From the NCBI GenBank assembly GCA_022376515.1, contig WTXI01000137.1, positions 1-64,000 of the forward strand: 64,000 bases of DNA. The letters run 5' to 3'. Numbering within the stretch: the stretch's first letter is position 1; every line of letters begins with the position of its first letter. The notes beneath the pieces were generated by a model that searched no databases, was not told the origin of the DNA, and saw nothing but the letters and a program-made list of their open reading frames with translations. This DNA comes from Lactifluus volemus. Lineage: Eukaryota > Basidiomycota > Agaricomycetes > Russulales > Russulaceae. Below are positions 22,054 to 33,243 of the stretch, one piece after another. A program made the position numbers and the translations under genes.

Positions 22054-22722
22054 CAGTCGAACCTACCTTAACCCATACACAAGGTAACCCATAAACTCCG
22101 AAATCCCATGGCTTTTTTGATCCACCAAGTTGGTGGGCGGGGAATTTGAGACCATAACCCATAAGTCTCTGATATCCAATAACCCATACCCTTTTATCGA
22201 GCCTCATCAACCAAAACCCATAGATTTTGGATCCTAAATTAGCTTAGTGCTTGGACTATATTGCCCACCAATTGCATTTCAACATGTGCTGTCATGGCTC
22301 AGGACCTCAGAAATAATTTTTTGCCTTTTTCTCTCTCCTTTTTGGTTGTGCCCCACCTGACATGAGTCATGTGACATCCTTAAGGCCGTCTCAACCATCG
22401 GTACATATGTGGGTGACTTGAACAACCCGATCGCACGCAAGATAGAAGCAGTTTTGGGGTCATTCAGCAGGCAACTCTGCCTCGATGAGACCAAGACCAT
22501 GAAAAGCAGTGCTGTGACTGACTTTTTCCCAAAACTATAGACTTATCCAAATTATGGGTATTGACCTACTTTAGCAATGAATACAAAGCCTAGATATTTT
22601 TCCTGATTTTTTGCGATTTTTCGAGTGCCTTTTCAGTTCACCCCCCCCCCAAACCCATAGCCTCAAATAACCCATACCTCCAGCCATCCACCGAACGGTA
22701 TGGGATAAGACAGGTTCGACTG
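22054..22722 (+). mobile_element. pogo-type (Tc1/mariner superfamily) deletion derivative
   Basis: 669 bp with inverted termini CAGTCGAACCT and flanking TA/TA, the target duplication of Tc1/mariner-pogo elements. It retains the 3' end of the transposase gene: ALKAVSTIGTYVGDLNNPIA, then SFSRQLCLDETKTMKSSAVT, then DFFPKL* at about 22538, matching the C-terminal tail of pogo transposases. The DDE core is deleted, so it is non-autonomous. Confidence 0.8.
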
Positions 22723-22849
22723 TAGTTTAAAAATCTAATGAATTGCATCAAGTACTTGTTAAGAAAAGGGTGAAGATACAAAGACTGTAATTAGATAAGG
22801 TGTAGGAACTTGTAGAGCATTAGTATCAGTACTTTTCCTTCCCCAATGA

Positions 22850-24235
22850 TCTCCAGATCTCCCACCAATTCTGGCCTCTCTATCTTGTATCCCACAGATC
22901 CTATGAAAAGTCACCTTGCTCATCTTGATAGGCAGCTAAAGCCATCTCCTCATTCAAGTCCTTGTCCTGATGAGGAATGGTCTCAGCTACTTTATTTAAA
23001 GCCATTAGCTGGCATTCAGCCTTAGCACATTTCCACTTTCCTTTTCATCTCAAAGCTTCCTCCTCCAGGTTGCCAATTGTGAAGAATCTGAAGAACTGGT
23101 CCTTGTCACCATTGAATTCATTCATGAGCTGCTTGTAAATGTGCTCTCACTTGTTCACAGTGACCTTGAGGCTCTTCCACTCTGGCTTACCTCCTTTACA
23201 CTGACCTTGTGGACCATATTATTTGCATATCTCAGCCACATCACCATGTTCCACCTGAGCAATCACTTTATCCAAGCTGTTCACCTGTTGGAGGGCCTTG
23301 ATGTCATAACTGCATGCCTCAAGAAAACTGGCCTGGTTTTCAAAAGACCCAGTATGCCAAATGTGAGCCCTGGTCACAGAATGGGAGGGAGACACAAGAG
23401 TAGCCAAGGAAGAGGTGGCAGCTTGGTGATGTGAGTATAATAAAAGGGTGTGAGGCAATTTTGACACCTGTTGAAGAGTGCTCCCTGAGCAAGCTGTGGT
23501 CAATGTTGGTGGGGGGATAGCTGGTGACTATAGCAGCACCATTTAGTATAAGAACTTGATTAACAAAGAAAACTGGCTCACATTTGAGAGGGTACCACTG
23601 ATTGTGCTCTGTAGCTCAAACAAATGAGCAAGGGCATCTACATCCCCATCCTTTGCAGCTACTACCTAGGCACAGATGGTCTCTGCTGAACAATCCACAG
23701 GTGAAGGTAGAGGTTGGTTGAATGCCAACCTGTTGCGTGCTTAGAACAGCTTGAATATCATGTTGCAAATTGGGGTTCACAAAATTGTTACCTAACCAGT
23801 TTTACAAGCAAATGAGAACAACAGTTAGCCAGAATCACAACAGAGCCAGAGAGAAGAAGAAGGGAGGGAGAGAGGGAGGGGAGTGAGTGTTACACACATA
23901 CCTGGTTGCTAAGGGCACAAGATAAAGGGCTGCCTCTGCTCTGCACAGTCCTTCCATTCTTCACCAAGAGCATGCAGATGGGCACACTGTCTCTTCCAAA
24001 TTACCCCATCCAATGACTGAAGGTCCATCTTTGTGCTCACCACCTTTGCAACAGTGGAGATATCCAGGTTAAGGCCATAGTAATCAGCTAGCTTCCTTCA
24101 AAGCCCATTTGCATTGCCAGTCTTGGTGAGTGGATTCTTTTTCTCACCACATGCCTTTGTCTCATCATTTGCCCATTTAATTCACCACTTCAGGGTCTCA
24201 ACCTTTGCAACAAGGATTGAATGCACTGTGATGAC
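22850..24235 (-). pseudogene. decayed multi-frame gene of unknown product
   Basis: On the minus strand, blocks of coding-like sequence can be read in shifting frames. Near 24180-23925: NPLTKTGNANGLRRKLADYYG-like sequence, which has the look of a SAP-type DNA-binding helix pair, followed by DLQSLDGVIWKRQCAHLHAL. Near 23300-23000: SLDKVIAQVEHGDVAEICK and DQFFRFFTIGNLEEEALR, then KAECQLMALNKVAETIPHQD. The style is of a fungal mobile-element protein, but I cannot assign a family. Confidence 0.35.
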
Positions 24236-25560
24236 TGGGGGAGCAGTAGGCATAGTTGAATAGAGAGCAGGCAAGTGAGGGCACAAAATTGGAAAAGAGT
24301 GAGGGAGCAAGTGACAGAGGGCATGGAATTGGGAGTGAGTGAGTGAGAATAGAGAGCAAGCAAGTGAGGGCACAAAATCAGGAGAGAGCAAGTGAGAGCA
24401 TGAGTAAGAGCACCAACTGGTCTTGAAAGTCTCAGATACCAATGAGGGGACATTATTTTCAGTTGTTTTCCTTGAAAAATGATGAAATGGGATAAAAACA
24501 TGGACTGGAATCCAAATTTTATTGAGACCCACAGACCTTAGACAAAATGGGATGTGAAATAGGGGCTGGAAATCCCTACTCATGAAAATGAATGCAAAAA
24601 ATGCAAAAAACACAACAAAAACACAAAAAACGCGAAATGGGGCTGGAAGCCCATTTTTATTTTATACCTACTAGTATAAACCCCACACCATGAATTTAAT
24701 AACCTCCCCATCCCAGTCTCAGTCTTCTCCCTTGTAGCAAAACAGACCCAGCACCTCTCTAACCTAACCCTGCGCCCAGCCTCTCACCCCCCTAACCCCT
24801 GCCCTGGCATCATAGTCATGCCCACCTCCAGATATGGACCCCTAGTCAGTGTGGTCGATCAAGGATAGAGTGGTCGGGAGTCTTAGGGGGCCAGTACAGC
24901 CATTCTTAAAATCATGCAAGCATGTCATGTCCCAGGACATGGCACATGACCTAACTCAGCACACAGCCACCATGTCCCATGTGAATGAAGCTGCATAACC
25001 ATGATATCTGGAATGTGTTGAATTTTCCATTCCTAATTTGGCAAGTGTTATGTGACTCATGTAGTTGTAATAATGTTTGTGATATAATGTTACTAGCATC
25101 ATACACTTATCACATGTATTAGATACTCACACAAGTACTTAAGTAGGATATTTCGGGACAAAATACAATAATAACTTCTCTTTCTCTCTCTCTTATCATC
25201 ATGATATAATCCTGTCACAGTCTCATTTCCATTTGGTTATGGGCCCCGCCCTTGCTGCTACCTACACTTAACTATTTATATCTGTTCTTACCCAGACTTG
25301 CTTACCAAACATTATGCACTAGACTCCATTATCCACATGTAATCATTATGTCTTTATCCATAAATTAAGAACTAAATTAACCCAGGGCAAATACAAACAC
25401 ATTTACAAGTCAGGCACAATTAACGATGATAGCCACCAATCAGACTCAATCAAATAACACAAATTAAACCACTAGAAACATACCAATATATGTCTCTTAA
25501 ACTACCTTCATCTCAACTTGTCCCATACTCTTAGCAAAAGACATTTTCCTTATACCCATG
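24236..25560. other. low-complexity and AT-rich spacer, no gene seen
   Basis: 24240-24420 repeats GAGAGCAAGCAAGTGAGGGCACAAAAT-like units about three times. 24590-24640 is a run of AAAAACACAAA units. 24680-25560 shows no open frame, repeat end or motif that I can interpret. Confidence 0.5.
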
Positions 25561-25579
25561 TTTATTTCTGATCCTACAT

Positions 25580-26150
25580 GGCCAATCTCACTGACTCTTG
25601 ACCTGCAATTGTCAAACTGGGCCAAATGGAGCCAATGCCTTGACCTTCTTGCATACTAATAAGACTTGGCTATCTGGCTTAATGGAACCTTATCTTGTTT
25701 CAACTTGACCACTGACTTGAAGATTTACTGGGTCTGGTGAACCAACAACAACTCTCTCCAATTCTTTATTCTATAACATGTCTTGTCTGTCAATTATGAC
25801 ATCACTAACAAATTCCCTATCACTCATCTTGCCTATTCTGTGCTCTGGAAATGCCATGAGCAACTTGGCACTCATACCCAAGCCCATATTATGAAGCAAA
25901 TAATGGACACTCAGTATGTATCCAGCATCCCACTAATTGAAACAGCCACAAGATCAACCAACTTCATTAGAGCCAGTATAGCAACTACTGTATATTTTGC
26001 TCAATATTAGCATTAGGCACAACTAGGCACATTTGCCACCTTTTCTCTGACAAACTCTGCAGCTTAGTCATGTGTGCTTAGCTTATTTTATTTTATATTA
26101 AGAAAAAAAAAATCTGTTATTATGCATCAGAAAAACCCATCACAAGGCTT
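25580..26150 (+). pseudogene. copia-type gag (UBN2-like) relic
   Basis: Broken translation shows LTLDLQLSNWAKWSQCLDLL, then DLAIWLNGTL, HVLSVNYDITNKFPITHLAY (about 25775), WKCHEQLGTHTQAHIMKQIM and DTQYVSSIPLIETATR. This is the arrangement of the gag-polypeptide (UBN2) family found at the start of Ty1/copia polyproteins. No protease, integrase or LTR can be linked to it. Confidence 0.55.
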
Positions 26151-26214
26151 TGCTTAAGGCAGGCTGTCTTTTTATACTAGCTATTGTCACTGCTGCTGTT
26201 GAATTCTCTCCTTA

Positions 26215-26700
26215 GGATAATATCCCCTACCACACTTCTGCCTTATCCAGTGCAGCCTGGGTAGCTAAACTTTTTTATAGGCATCCACAGTGCATCAAGA
26301 ATGAACTTAACATGTGAAAGCATGTCTTCTATGCTCTCATTGATAACCTGAAGACAATGAGACATTATGATTCAAGGCATGTTACACTTAAGAAGCAGCT
26401 ATCAATTTTTCTATATATATATATGTCACTAAACTTTTAATATGCCACATTGGTAAATGTTTCCAGTGCAGCAATAGCACAGTATCAAAGTGCGTTGTTA
26501 TAATTCCTTCCTATCCACTATTTGCTAATATCTTATCAGATATTTTACTTATATTCTGACAATTTTTTCATCTCACCCTTTCTACTCCACTGCCATTGTG
26601 CTTTCCTCAGGGAGTACTTCAAGACAGATCAAGAATAATCTGAAGTTCTGGCCATTCTTCAAAGATGCTCTAGGAGCAATCAATAGAACACAGGCTATAT
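26215..26700 (+). pseudogene. PIF/Harbinger transposase relic
   Basis: Shifting frames give TSALSSAAWVAKLFYRHPQC, then ELNM and KHVFYALIDNLKTM, DSRHVTLKKQLSIFLYI, SNSTVSKC and LKFWPFFKDALGAINRTQ. In basidiomycete PIF/Harbinger transposases the last block is KFWPFFKDALGAIDGTHI, containing the first catalytic Asp, here Asn. The DDE remainder is absent; AT-rich unrelated DNA follows from 26700. Confidence 0.65.
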
Positions 26701-28210
26701 AGTTATAAATGAGAAACCCAACCTCACAATTGTATAAATAAATAAATGTGACAAAATAGGATAACAATCTTGGCCATTTGACATATACAAAGGACCTGTA
26801 CAAATATGCAATATGAACTTGAATATAAACACTATAATAATGACCACTATGATGATGACATCAATACAAAGAACTGGTAGATTTTTTTTTTGGGAACAAT
26901 ATATAAACTTTATAAAAAATAGAAAACAAAAAGAAAATGAAGAAAATGAAGACAGAAATGTATGCAATGATGTTAAAGATGCAAATCATTTTTTTGGTTA
27001 TTTTTAGTAAAAAAGAGAGCTACTCTTTAATGGTTACCCAAGAGAAAGCAAAACAGAAATCAAGTTGGAGGACAAAACTGAACTAGTAGATCCATGGTAT
27101 GTATCAAGAGAATCTCAGCAGCCCCTCCTCTGTAAAGAGGCCACACTGACATGTTCTTAAAGTCAGCCTCTCTAAAACCAAAACCTTTATGATCATTCAT
27201 AGCTCTGTCATCATATACTAGAACTGACCAAGATTTACACAGTCAATAGAGTATAAGGAAAACAGAGAGATGCTTTACTTAATTTATTGAATACACATAA
27301 AATAATGTATGAGCACCTGAGTGCCTGGGTGAGTTCAAGATAAGGAGAGAGGCTGTTTAAGGCTACAAGAAGAGATGCGCACTGAGTCAAACAGGAACGC
27401 TCAGCATGGTTCAGGAAAGAGGGGGACACGAGGTGTTTAATAGCAAGAACACAGTGTTGAGATGTAGGGAGATGAAAACAGTAGATGAATTGAGATGAGA
27501 AAGACAGAATAGACTTGATATCTTAGCAGACGGTTGTGATCCGAATCAATGGAGATTCTATTGGATGCTCTTACAGGCCATTGAGCAAGGCCTTTTTATC
27601 TACTTAGCAGTAGATCTATGATAAATGTCTGAGGGTCACAAAAGGAGTAAGTATGAATAGCAAGCTCAAGGCACCACTTTCTGAAATGAGGGAGGGATGC
27701 AAAAATATAAAGAAAAGCTAGAAAATGGTAAGATGGTAAAGGCATGTAAGGTCTTAGCTGTAAGGACGCTGCATCAGACAACACCCCCAATGGGCTTGGG
27801 CCTCATGTGATTGCGCTTGGTGGTCTGAAAAGGGGTAGATAAGGGCAGTGGTAGAGTTGGAAATGAGTCTAAGACATTGTCTCATAGCACTGGTCATAAA
27901 GAAAGATCTAAAAGAGGTTAAGAAGAGGGTCAAAAGGCTAGCAGTAAAAAGTCCAAAGGAGGTATGGTAGAGGCCCAAAAAGTGGGCAATACCTGGTATG
28001 TACAGATGAACAGGTTTGAGGCATTGCTTGGTAAGTTGGAATCAGCTGAAGGATGTCAATGTCAGACAATGTCGAAGTGATTGAAAAGAGTTGGGGTCGA
28101 GCATACAATGTTAAAAATGAATTGTTCAAATCAAGCCAAGGTTGTTAAAGACAGGCATGAAGTTGAAGATGATGGATTTCAAGCCCAGCCACTGAGCCTA
28201 CCTTACAATA
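26701..28210. other. AT-rich spacer, no gene seen
   Basis: 26700-27010 is very AT-rich with poly(T)/poly(A) tracts and open frames that are compositional artefacts. 27240-28140 is richer in AAGAGAG/GGTAAG words and has minus-strand open frames of 60-75 codons that I do not recognise. No terminal repeats were found. Confidence 0.45.
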
Positions 28211-28381
28211 GGGCATTTCACAGTAGCCATTATTTAGCTTATTAATTCGGCCATTCTCATGATTCCCACCAGTTTTCTTTACTTTTTTCCTCCATTCCCA
28301 TCTTTTTATTGTCATCATTGATGATAATCAAAGAAAAAGATGAGAAAAAGTGGTGGGAATCATGAGAATGGCCAAATTAAT

Positions 28382-28647
28382 TGTTGGAGATTACAACCAC
28401 GTAGAGTACAATAGCATTACTATATTGCCTTGGACCTTAGCCATAGATTTGTTTCTCGCATCTTCGCTCCTCGTAGTATCGACGTCATCACATTGCGTCA
28501 TTAGTAGTTACACATCCCATAAAAGGGAAGGGACAAAATAAGCGTACACATAGTCAGCCACACTCTATAGTTGTATATAAACTAGCTAGGCTACGCTACA
28601 GGGGGCTCAGCGTTTATCCCTGCTGAAGCATCCCCTAGTGTGTTTGA
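28382..28647 (+). mobile_element. copia-1 5' LTR
   Basis: 266 bp, starting TGTTGGAGATTAC and ending GTGTGTTTGA. It differs from the 3' LTR (32943-33208) at two positions, both transitions (28400 A/G region and 28621 T/C). A TATAAA lies near 28576. TSD TTAAT at 28377-28381. Confidence 0.95.
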
Positions 28648-28670
28648 GATTATGAGACCTGCGACTCGCT
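28648..28670 (+). promoter_or_regulatory. copia-1 primer-binding site overlapping the gag-pol start codon
   Basis: Directly after the LTR comes GATTATGAGACCTGCGACTC. Its first 11 nt are complementary to the anticodon loop region of elongator tRNA-Met (CAU) as known in yeast and human. Use of a half-tRNA-Met primer is established for Drosophila copia. The ATG of the polyprotein (28652) is inside this site, as the complement of the anticodon. Confidence 0.55.
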
Positions 28671-31600
28671 CGCAAGCTCGTCGCCAGCAAGCTGCTCCTC
28701 CTGTCACACCGCCCTCTACTTCAGCTGCCTCTGAGTCTACCCACAACGACAATGAAGTAGCCGCCAGCGACCGACAGTCATCGCGACAAGACGAAGACGA
28801 CGAACCCCACACTCCGACTCCTCCTCCTGGTCGAAGAGGTCGTCGAAGGGAACGTCCACGTCAAGTCACTGAGGAAGCCTCTACTCTTCCTGATCTCACC
28901 CCTTCCGAATCCACTGCATTTCCACGAATCGCCCGTCCTGTTGACCTTCCTCCCATCGAGCACCCCTCACGTTTCAACATTCCTCCGCTTGAGCAAGACG
29001 GATCTAACTTTACCGTCTGGCGTTTTCATATCCGAACCGCCTTCTCTATCTCTGGGATCGAAAACGTTATTCAACTCCCTTGTCCGAGTCAAGCTCTTGA
29101 CCCACTCAGATATGCTCATTGGAACTGGATGGACAGACAGGCTTTCGGCATCATCGCGTTCTCGCTGACCAGCGCACCTGCACGCACTATCATGTTCGCG
29201 CGCACTGCCCGTGAATGCTTGGACAAGCTCGCAGTCGCTTTCGAAGGCAAGGGCGCCTCAAAGCTCTCTACTCTGATGGCCAGGATCTTTTCTACCCCCA
29301 TGACGGACATGGAACCTCTCGGTCCGCAGATCGACGCCATCATCGAGGCCGCCCACGGCGCTGCAGAGATCGGATCACCACTCGGCGACAGTCACATTGC
29401 TCATGCTATTATGATGGCATTACCTGACTCCCTTGAAATGCTCAAGACCGTCCTTGATTCTCTCCCACCTACCGATCAGAACCCCGAGTACGTCAAGGCG
29501 CGTATCCTCTCTGACGAACGACGTCGCGTCCGCGCGTCGGGAGATACTGCCGCTGTCTACTTTGCCAAAGTGAGCAAGAAGGATAAGAAGAAAGCAGACA
29601 AGAAGGACAAAGACGCGGAAGGCAAGCATAAGCACAAGCAAAAGAAAAAGCATTGCACTCATTGTAATATTGCTGGCCACGACATTTCGAACTGCCAGAA
29701 GCTCAAGGCGGAGCAGGACAAGTCCAAAGGCACCGCAACTATTACCTCCGCATCACAGGTTGCTACAACGTCCAAGCCCGCTATTGCCACCGCAAAGATC
29801 GTCCTCACCTCCGACGATGAGGATTACCTCCTTCCAGAATCCCCCGTCCATCTACTCCGCGCTGGGCCTCATACTGCCTCCAGCTCTCTCCTTCTACGCT
29901 CCTGGGTTCTTGATTCGGGTGCATCTCGCACCATGACATGCCATCGTGACTGGTTCTCGTACTTCTCCCCTCTACCCCATCCTATTACCGTGACCCTCGG
30001 AGATGACAGCTCCATACAAGCCCTAGGCGTCGGTCGAATTCCCGTGACCATGCGCGCTCAAGGCAAGTTGACCAAGGCTGTCCTCCAGGACGTTCTTTAT
30101 GTTCCTGAACTCCACGGCAATTTACTCTCCGCCTCTCACATCGCTAACCTCGGCACGCGTATCACACTCGTCGACAAGTCATGCCTCCTTCACAAGGAAG
30201 ATGTTCTCATCTGTGAAGGCCAGCAACTTTCCAACCTATACGTTCTGGAGATGACTACTGTTCAGCCGACGAAATGTTCGATCGTGCGCGCCAGTGATGC
30301 AGGCGGTGATGGGGATCACGCTCTTCTTACAGAGAACTCGGGATCGAAGACGAGCCTCCACACGTGGCACCATCGTCTGGGCCACACCAGCCCGACCACT
30401 GTCATGGAGATGGCAAAGAAAGGTCTGGTCAAGAACTTAGAGATCAGTCCGACCATTGACGATGACGCCGTTTGCGAACCCTGCCTCAAGGGCAAGCAAT
30501 CTCGAACCAATATTAACAAGGTGACCGAAACGCGCTCCGACATAATTCTCGGTCAGATTTTCTCCAATATCTGTGGCAAGTTACCTACCACTTCCCGAAA
30601 GGGATTCGCGTATTTCGCCACGTTCATCAATGACAAGTCGCGCAAGGTTTCCGTTGTTGGTTTGAAGAAGAAGTCGGATCTTTTACACCACTTCAAGGCG
30701 TTCATCACGCGGGAAGAAGCACAAACAGGCAAACGCGTCAGAATTCTACGCTCCGATGGCGGCGGTGAGTACACTGGCAACATCTCGATCAAGTATTACG
30801 AAGAGAAGGGCATCAAGCACGAAATCACGACTCCGAGAACGCCTGAGCATAACGGCGTCGCGGAACGGATGAATCGCACTTTGCTCGATTCGGCTCGAGC
30901 CATGCTCGCCGACGCCTCTCTTCCCGACACCTTCTGGTTCAATGCTCTCGAGTATACCGTAGTAATACACAACGCCACGCCACACGCCTCTCTCCGTGAC
31001 ACCACTCCGGATGAGGTTTGGAGCGGTAATAAGCCTGACGTTTCGCGCCTCCGTATTTTCGGGTGCGATGCTTATGTGCATATTCATAAGGACCGGAGGA
31101 CAAAGCTCTCCAGTCACATGCTCAAAAGTACTTTCATCAGTTTGGCTAAGGATTACAAAGCTTTCAAAGTTTTCCACCGACCGACACGAAAGGAAATCTT
31201 CTCTCGCGACATCATATTCGATGAAGGGGGGACCAGCATTCGTGAACACGTAGTAATCGAAGACAACGATCACGATGACGAAGCAGAAGAACCACCAGCT
31301 CCCGCGGAGCGCCCCAAGCGCATCACTCGCGCAACTGTTTGCAACGCGCCTCTCGACCGAGCCAGCGTAGCGCACGCCGATACCTCCAGCGATCCTAGGA
31401 CCTACGCTGAGGCCATGGCACGTGCTGACGCAGCCGACTGGGAAACGGCTTGCGACGCTGAACGACGATCTTTCGAGCACATGCAAGTGTACGAGATCGT
31501 ACCCCGCCCGCGTGGCCGCAAGGTCGTAGGCAGCAAGTGGGTTTTTCGCATTAAGCGCGGCCCCAACGGCTCAGTGCAGAAGTACAAAGCATGCGTCGTA

Positions 31601-32935
31601 GCTCAAGGTTTTACGCAGATAGTGGGAGTCGATTACGATGAGACTTTTGCTCCGGTCGCACGACTCACCTCGCTTCGCGTTATACTCGCGCTCGCAGCCG
31701 AACTAGACCTCGAAGTTCATCAGATGGATGTCAAGTCGGCTTATTTGAACGGTAATTTACAAGAGGAGATTTTTATGGAACCTCCCCCAGGTTTCGACGT
31801 TCCTGACGGCATGGTTTTACGCCTACGCAAAGCTGTCTACGGGACCAAGCAAGGTGGTCGTGTTTGGTATGACGATATCAAGGCGCGACTATCTGAAATG
31901 GGCTACCAGTGTACAGAAGCCGACCATGCAGTTTTTACCCGTTTGGCCAACGGCATTTTCTCCATTATCGCTCTCTACGTTGACGACATCACTATGGCCT
32001 GTAAGAGCCTACCTGTGATTGAGGAAGACAAGGATGCGTTGAGAAGTTTCTATGAGATGACTGATTTCGGTGAGATTAGCTGGATTCTCGGTATACATGT
32101 TACCCGCGACCGCTCCGCCAGAACCATCTCACTCTCGCAGTCCAAGCACGTCGACGACATACTCGATCGTTTTGGCTATGCTTCCATCCGCCCCGTTTCG
32201 ACGCCATCCCTTGTTAACGAGTCCCTCATCAAATCCTCTTCGCCCGAAATTGAAGTGCGACCCTACCAAAGCGGAGTCGGCGCACTTATGTACTCTTCTC
32301 TGGGTACACGACCCAACATCGCGTTCACAGTCGCAGCGTTGGGCAGACATTCCGCTACACCCACGGAGCAACACTCTACTGCTCTCCGCCACGCGTTCCG
32401 CTACTTGCAAGGGACCTCAAGCTGTCGACTCACTTTCCGTCGAGGCAACTCCGGAAATGTCGATTTACTCGGATTTGTCGATGCCGACTGGGCGGGCGAC
32501 GTTAACGACCGCAAGTCCACCTCCGGCTACGTTTTTCTACTCGCCGGAGCTGCTGTTTCATGGTCCTCAAAGAAGCAGTCAGCCATCGCTCTTTCGACAA
32601 CCGAAGCCGAGTACATCGCAGCAGCACACGCCGCAAAGGAAGCCGTCTGGCTCCGTCGTCTACTTGCGGAACTACGCGTCGAGATTTCGTCACCCACCAT
32701 ACTTCGAATCGACAACCAGTCCGCTATCTCCGTCGCCCGCAACGCCGAATTTCACGATAGATCAAAGCACATCGCTATTCGATTTCATTTCTTGCGAAAA
32801 CTGTTAGACGACTGTGAAGTCGATTTAATCTACATTCCTACAAACGATCAGGTCGCGGACACGCTGACCAAAGCGCTCATTCGAGAGCGGCTCGAACGCC
32901 ACGCTGTTTCGATGGGGCTACAATACGCGGGTTGA
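28652..32935 (+). CDS. Ty1/copia gag-pol polyprotein (copia-1), intact frame
   Basis: One open frame of 1,427 residues. Domains in order: UBN2-type gag (about 80-290); zinc knuckle CTHCNIAGHDISNC near 335; aspartic protease LDSGASRTMT near 420; integrase with HHCC zinc region (HTWHHRLGHTSP…CEPCLKG) near 570-620; DDE core; reverse transcriptase with VDVKSAYLNG-like and YVDD (residue 1109) motifs; RNase H with FVDADWAGD (1277), STTEAEY and IDNQSAI. The first integrase catalytic position, normally HSDxxGP, reads FSNICGK (Asn near residue 639). The second (Asp 702, LRSDGGGEY) and third (Glu 738, NGVAERMNR) are normal. The RT motif LYGLKQAGR reads VYGTKQGGR. Start chosen at the ATG 4 nt after the LTR; a GTG at 28640 lies inside the LTR and is not used. 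LTR identity of about 99% implies a recent insertion. Confidence 0.95.
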   Translation: MRPATRSQARRQQAAPPVTPPSTSAASESTHNDNEVAASDRQSSRQDEDDEPHTPTPPPGRRGRRRERPRQVTEEASTLPDLTPSESTAFPRIARPVDLPPIEHPSRFNIPPLEQDGSNFTVWRFHIRTAFSISGIENVIQLPCPSQALDPLRYAHWNWMDRQAFGIIAFSLTSAPARTIMFARTARECLDKLAVAFEGKGASKLSTLMARIFSTPMTDMEPLGPQIDAIIEAAHGAAEIGSPLGDSHIAHAIMMALPDSLEMLKTVLDSLPPTDQNPEYVKARILSDERRRVRASGDTAAVYFAKVSKKDKKKADKKDKDAEGKHKHKQKKKHCTHCNIAGHDISNCQKLKAEQDKSKGTATITSASQVATTSKPAIATAKIVLTSDDEDYLLPESPVHLLRAGPHTASSSLLLRSWVLDSGASRTMTCHRDWFSYFSPLPHPITVTLGDDSSIQALGVGRIPVTMRAQGKLTKAVLQDVLYVPELHGNLLSASHIANLGTRITLVDKSCLLHKEDVLICEGQQLSNLYVLEMTTVQPTKCSIVRASDAGGDGDHALLTENSGSKTSLHTWHHRLGHTSPTTVMEMAKKGLVKNLEISPTIDDDAVCEPCLKGKQSRTNINKVTETRSDIILGQIFSNICGKLPTTSRKGFAYFATFINDKSRKVSVVGLKKKSDLLHHFKAFITREEAQTGKRVRILRSDGGGEYTGNISIKYYEEKGIKHEITTPRTPEHNGVAERMNRTLLDSARAMLADASLPDTFWFNALEYTVVIHNATPHASLRDTTPDEVWSGNKPDVSRLRIFGCDAYVHIHKDRRTKLSSHMLKSTFISLAKDYKAFKVFHRPTRKEIFSRDIIFDEGGTSIREHVVIEDNDHDDEAEEPPAPAERPKRITRATVCNAPLDRASVAHADTSSDPRTYAEAMARADAADWETACDAERRSFEHMQVYEIVPRPRGRKVVGSKWVFRIKRGPNGSVQKYKACVVAQGFTQIVGVDYDETFAPVARLTSLRVILALAAELDLEVHQMDVKSAYLNGNLQEEIFMEPPPGFDVPDGMVLRLRKAVYGTKQGGRVWYDDIKARLSEMGYQCTEADHAVFTRLANGIFSIIALYVDDITMACKSLPVIEEDKDALRSFYEMTDFGEISWILGIHVTRDRSARTISLSQSKHVDDILDRFGYASIRPVSTPSLVNESLIKSSSPEIEVRPYQSGVGALMYSSLGTRPNIAFTVAALGRHSATPTEQHSTALRHAFRYLQGTSSCRLTFRRGNSGNVDLLGFVDADWAGDVNDRKSTSGYVFLLAGAAVSWSSKKQSAIALSTTEAEYIAAAHAAKEAVWLRRLLAELRVEISSPTILRIDNQSAISVARNAEFHDRSKHIAIRFHFLRKLLDDCEVDLIYIPTNDQVADTLTKALIRERLERHAVSMGLQYAG

Positions 32936-32942
32936 GGGGAGG

Positions 32943-33208
32943 TGTTGGAGATTACAACCGCGTAGAGTACAATAGCATTACTATATTGCCTTGGACCTTA
33001 GCCATAGATTTGTTTCTCGCATCTTCGCTCCTCGTAGTATCGACGTCATCACATTGCGTCATTAGTAGTTACACATCCCATAAAAGGGAAGGGACAAAAT
33101 AAGCGTACACATAGTCAGCCACACTCTATAGTTGTATATAAACTAGCTAGGCTACGCTACAGGGGGCTCAGCGTTTATCCCCGCTGAAGCATCCCCTAGT
33201 GTGTTTGA
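32943..33208 (+). mobile_element. copia-1 3' LTR
   Basis: 266 bp, preceded by the polypurine tract GAGGGGAGG and followed by the TSD TTAAT (33209-33213), matching TTAAT before the 5' LTR. The element ends in GA rather than the usual CA. Confidence 0.95.
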
Positions 33209-33243
33209 TTAATGAGCTAAATAATGGCTACTGTGAACGACCC

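Larger units (their letters stand above)
28211..33243. mobile_element. foldback MITE interrupted by copia-1
   Basis: Left arm GGGCATTTCACAGTAGCC…ATTATTTAGCTTATTAATT and on to CATGATTCCCACCA (28211-28270). The inverse arm is TGGTGGGAATCATGAGAATG (28350) to the copia insertion and on from 33214 to GGCTACTGTGAACGACCC (33243). The arms match at nearly all of ~60 positions. TA lies on both outer sides (28209-28210; 33244-33245). Without copia-1 it is about 200 bp, non-coding and able to fold into a long hairpin. Confidence 0.75.

Noticed and set aside
28640..28651. GTG start for copia-1 gag-pol 12 nt upstream of the ATG
   Set aside because: The GTG lies inside the 5' LTR and nuclear fungal genes rarely start at GTG; the ATG at 28652 is preferred.
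30746..31486. 246-codon minus-strand open frame inside copia-1
   Set aside because: Shadow of the plus-strand pol frame; no recognisable motif.
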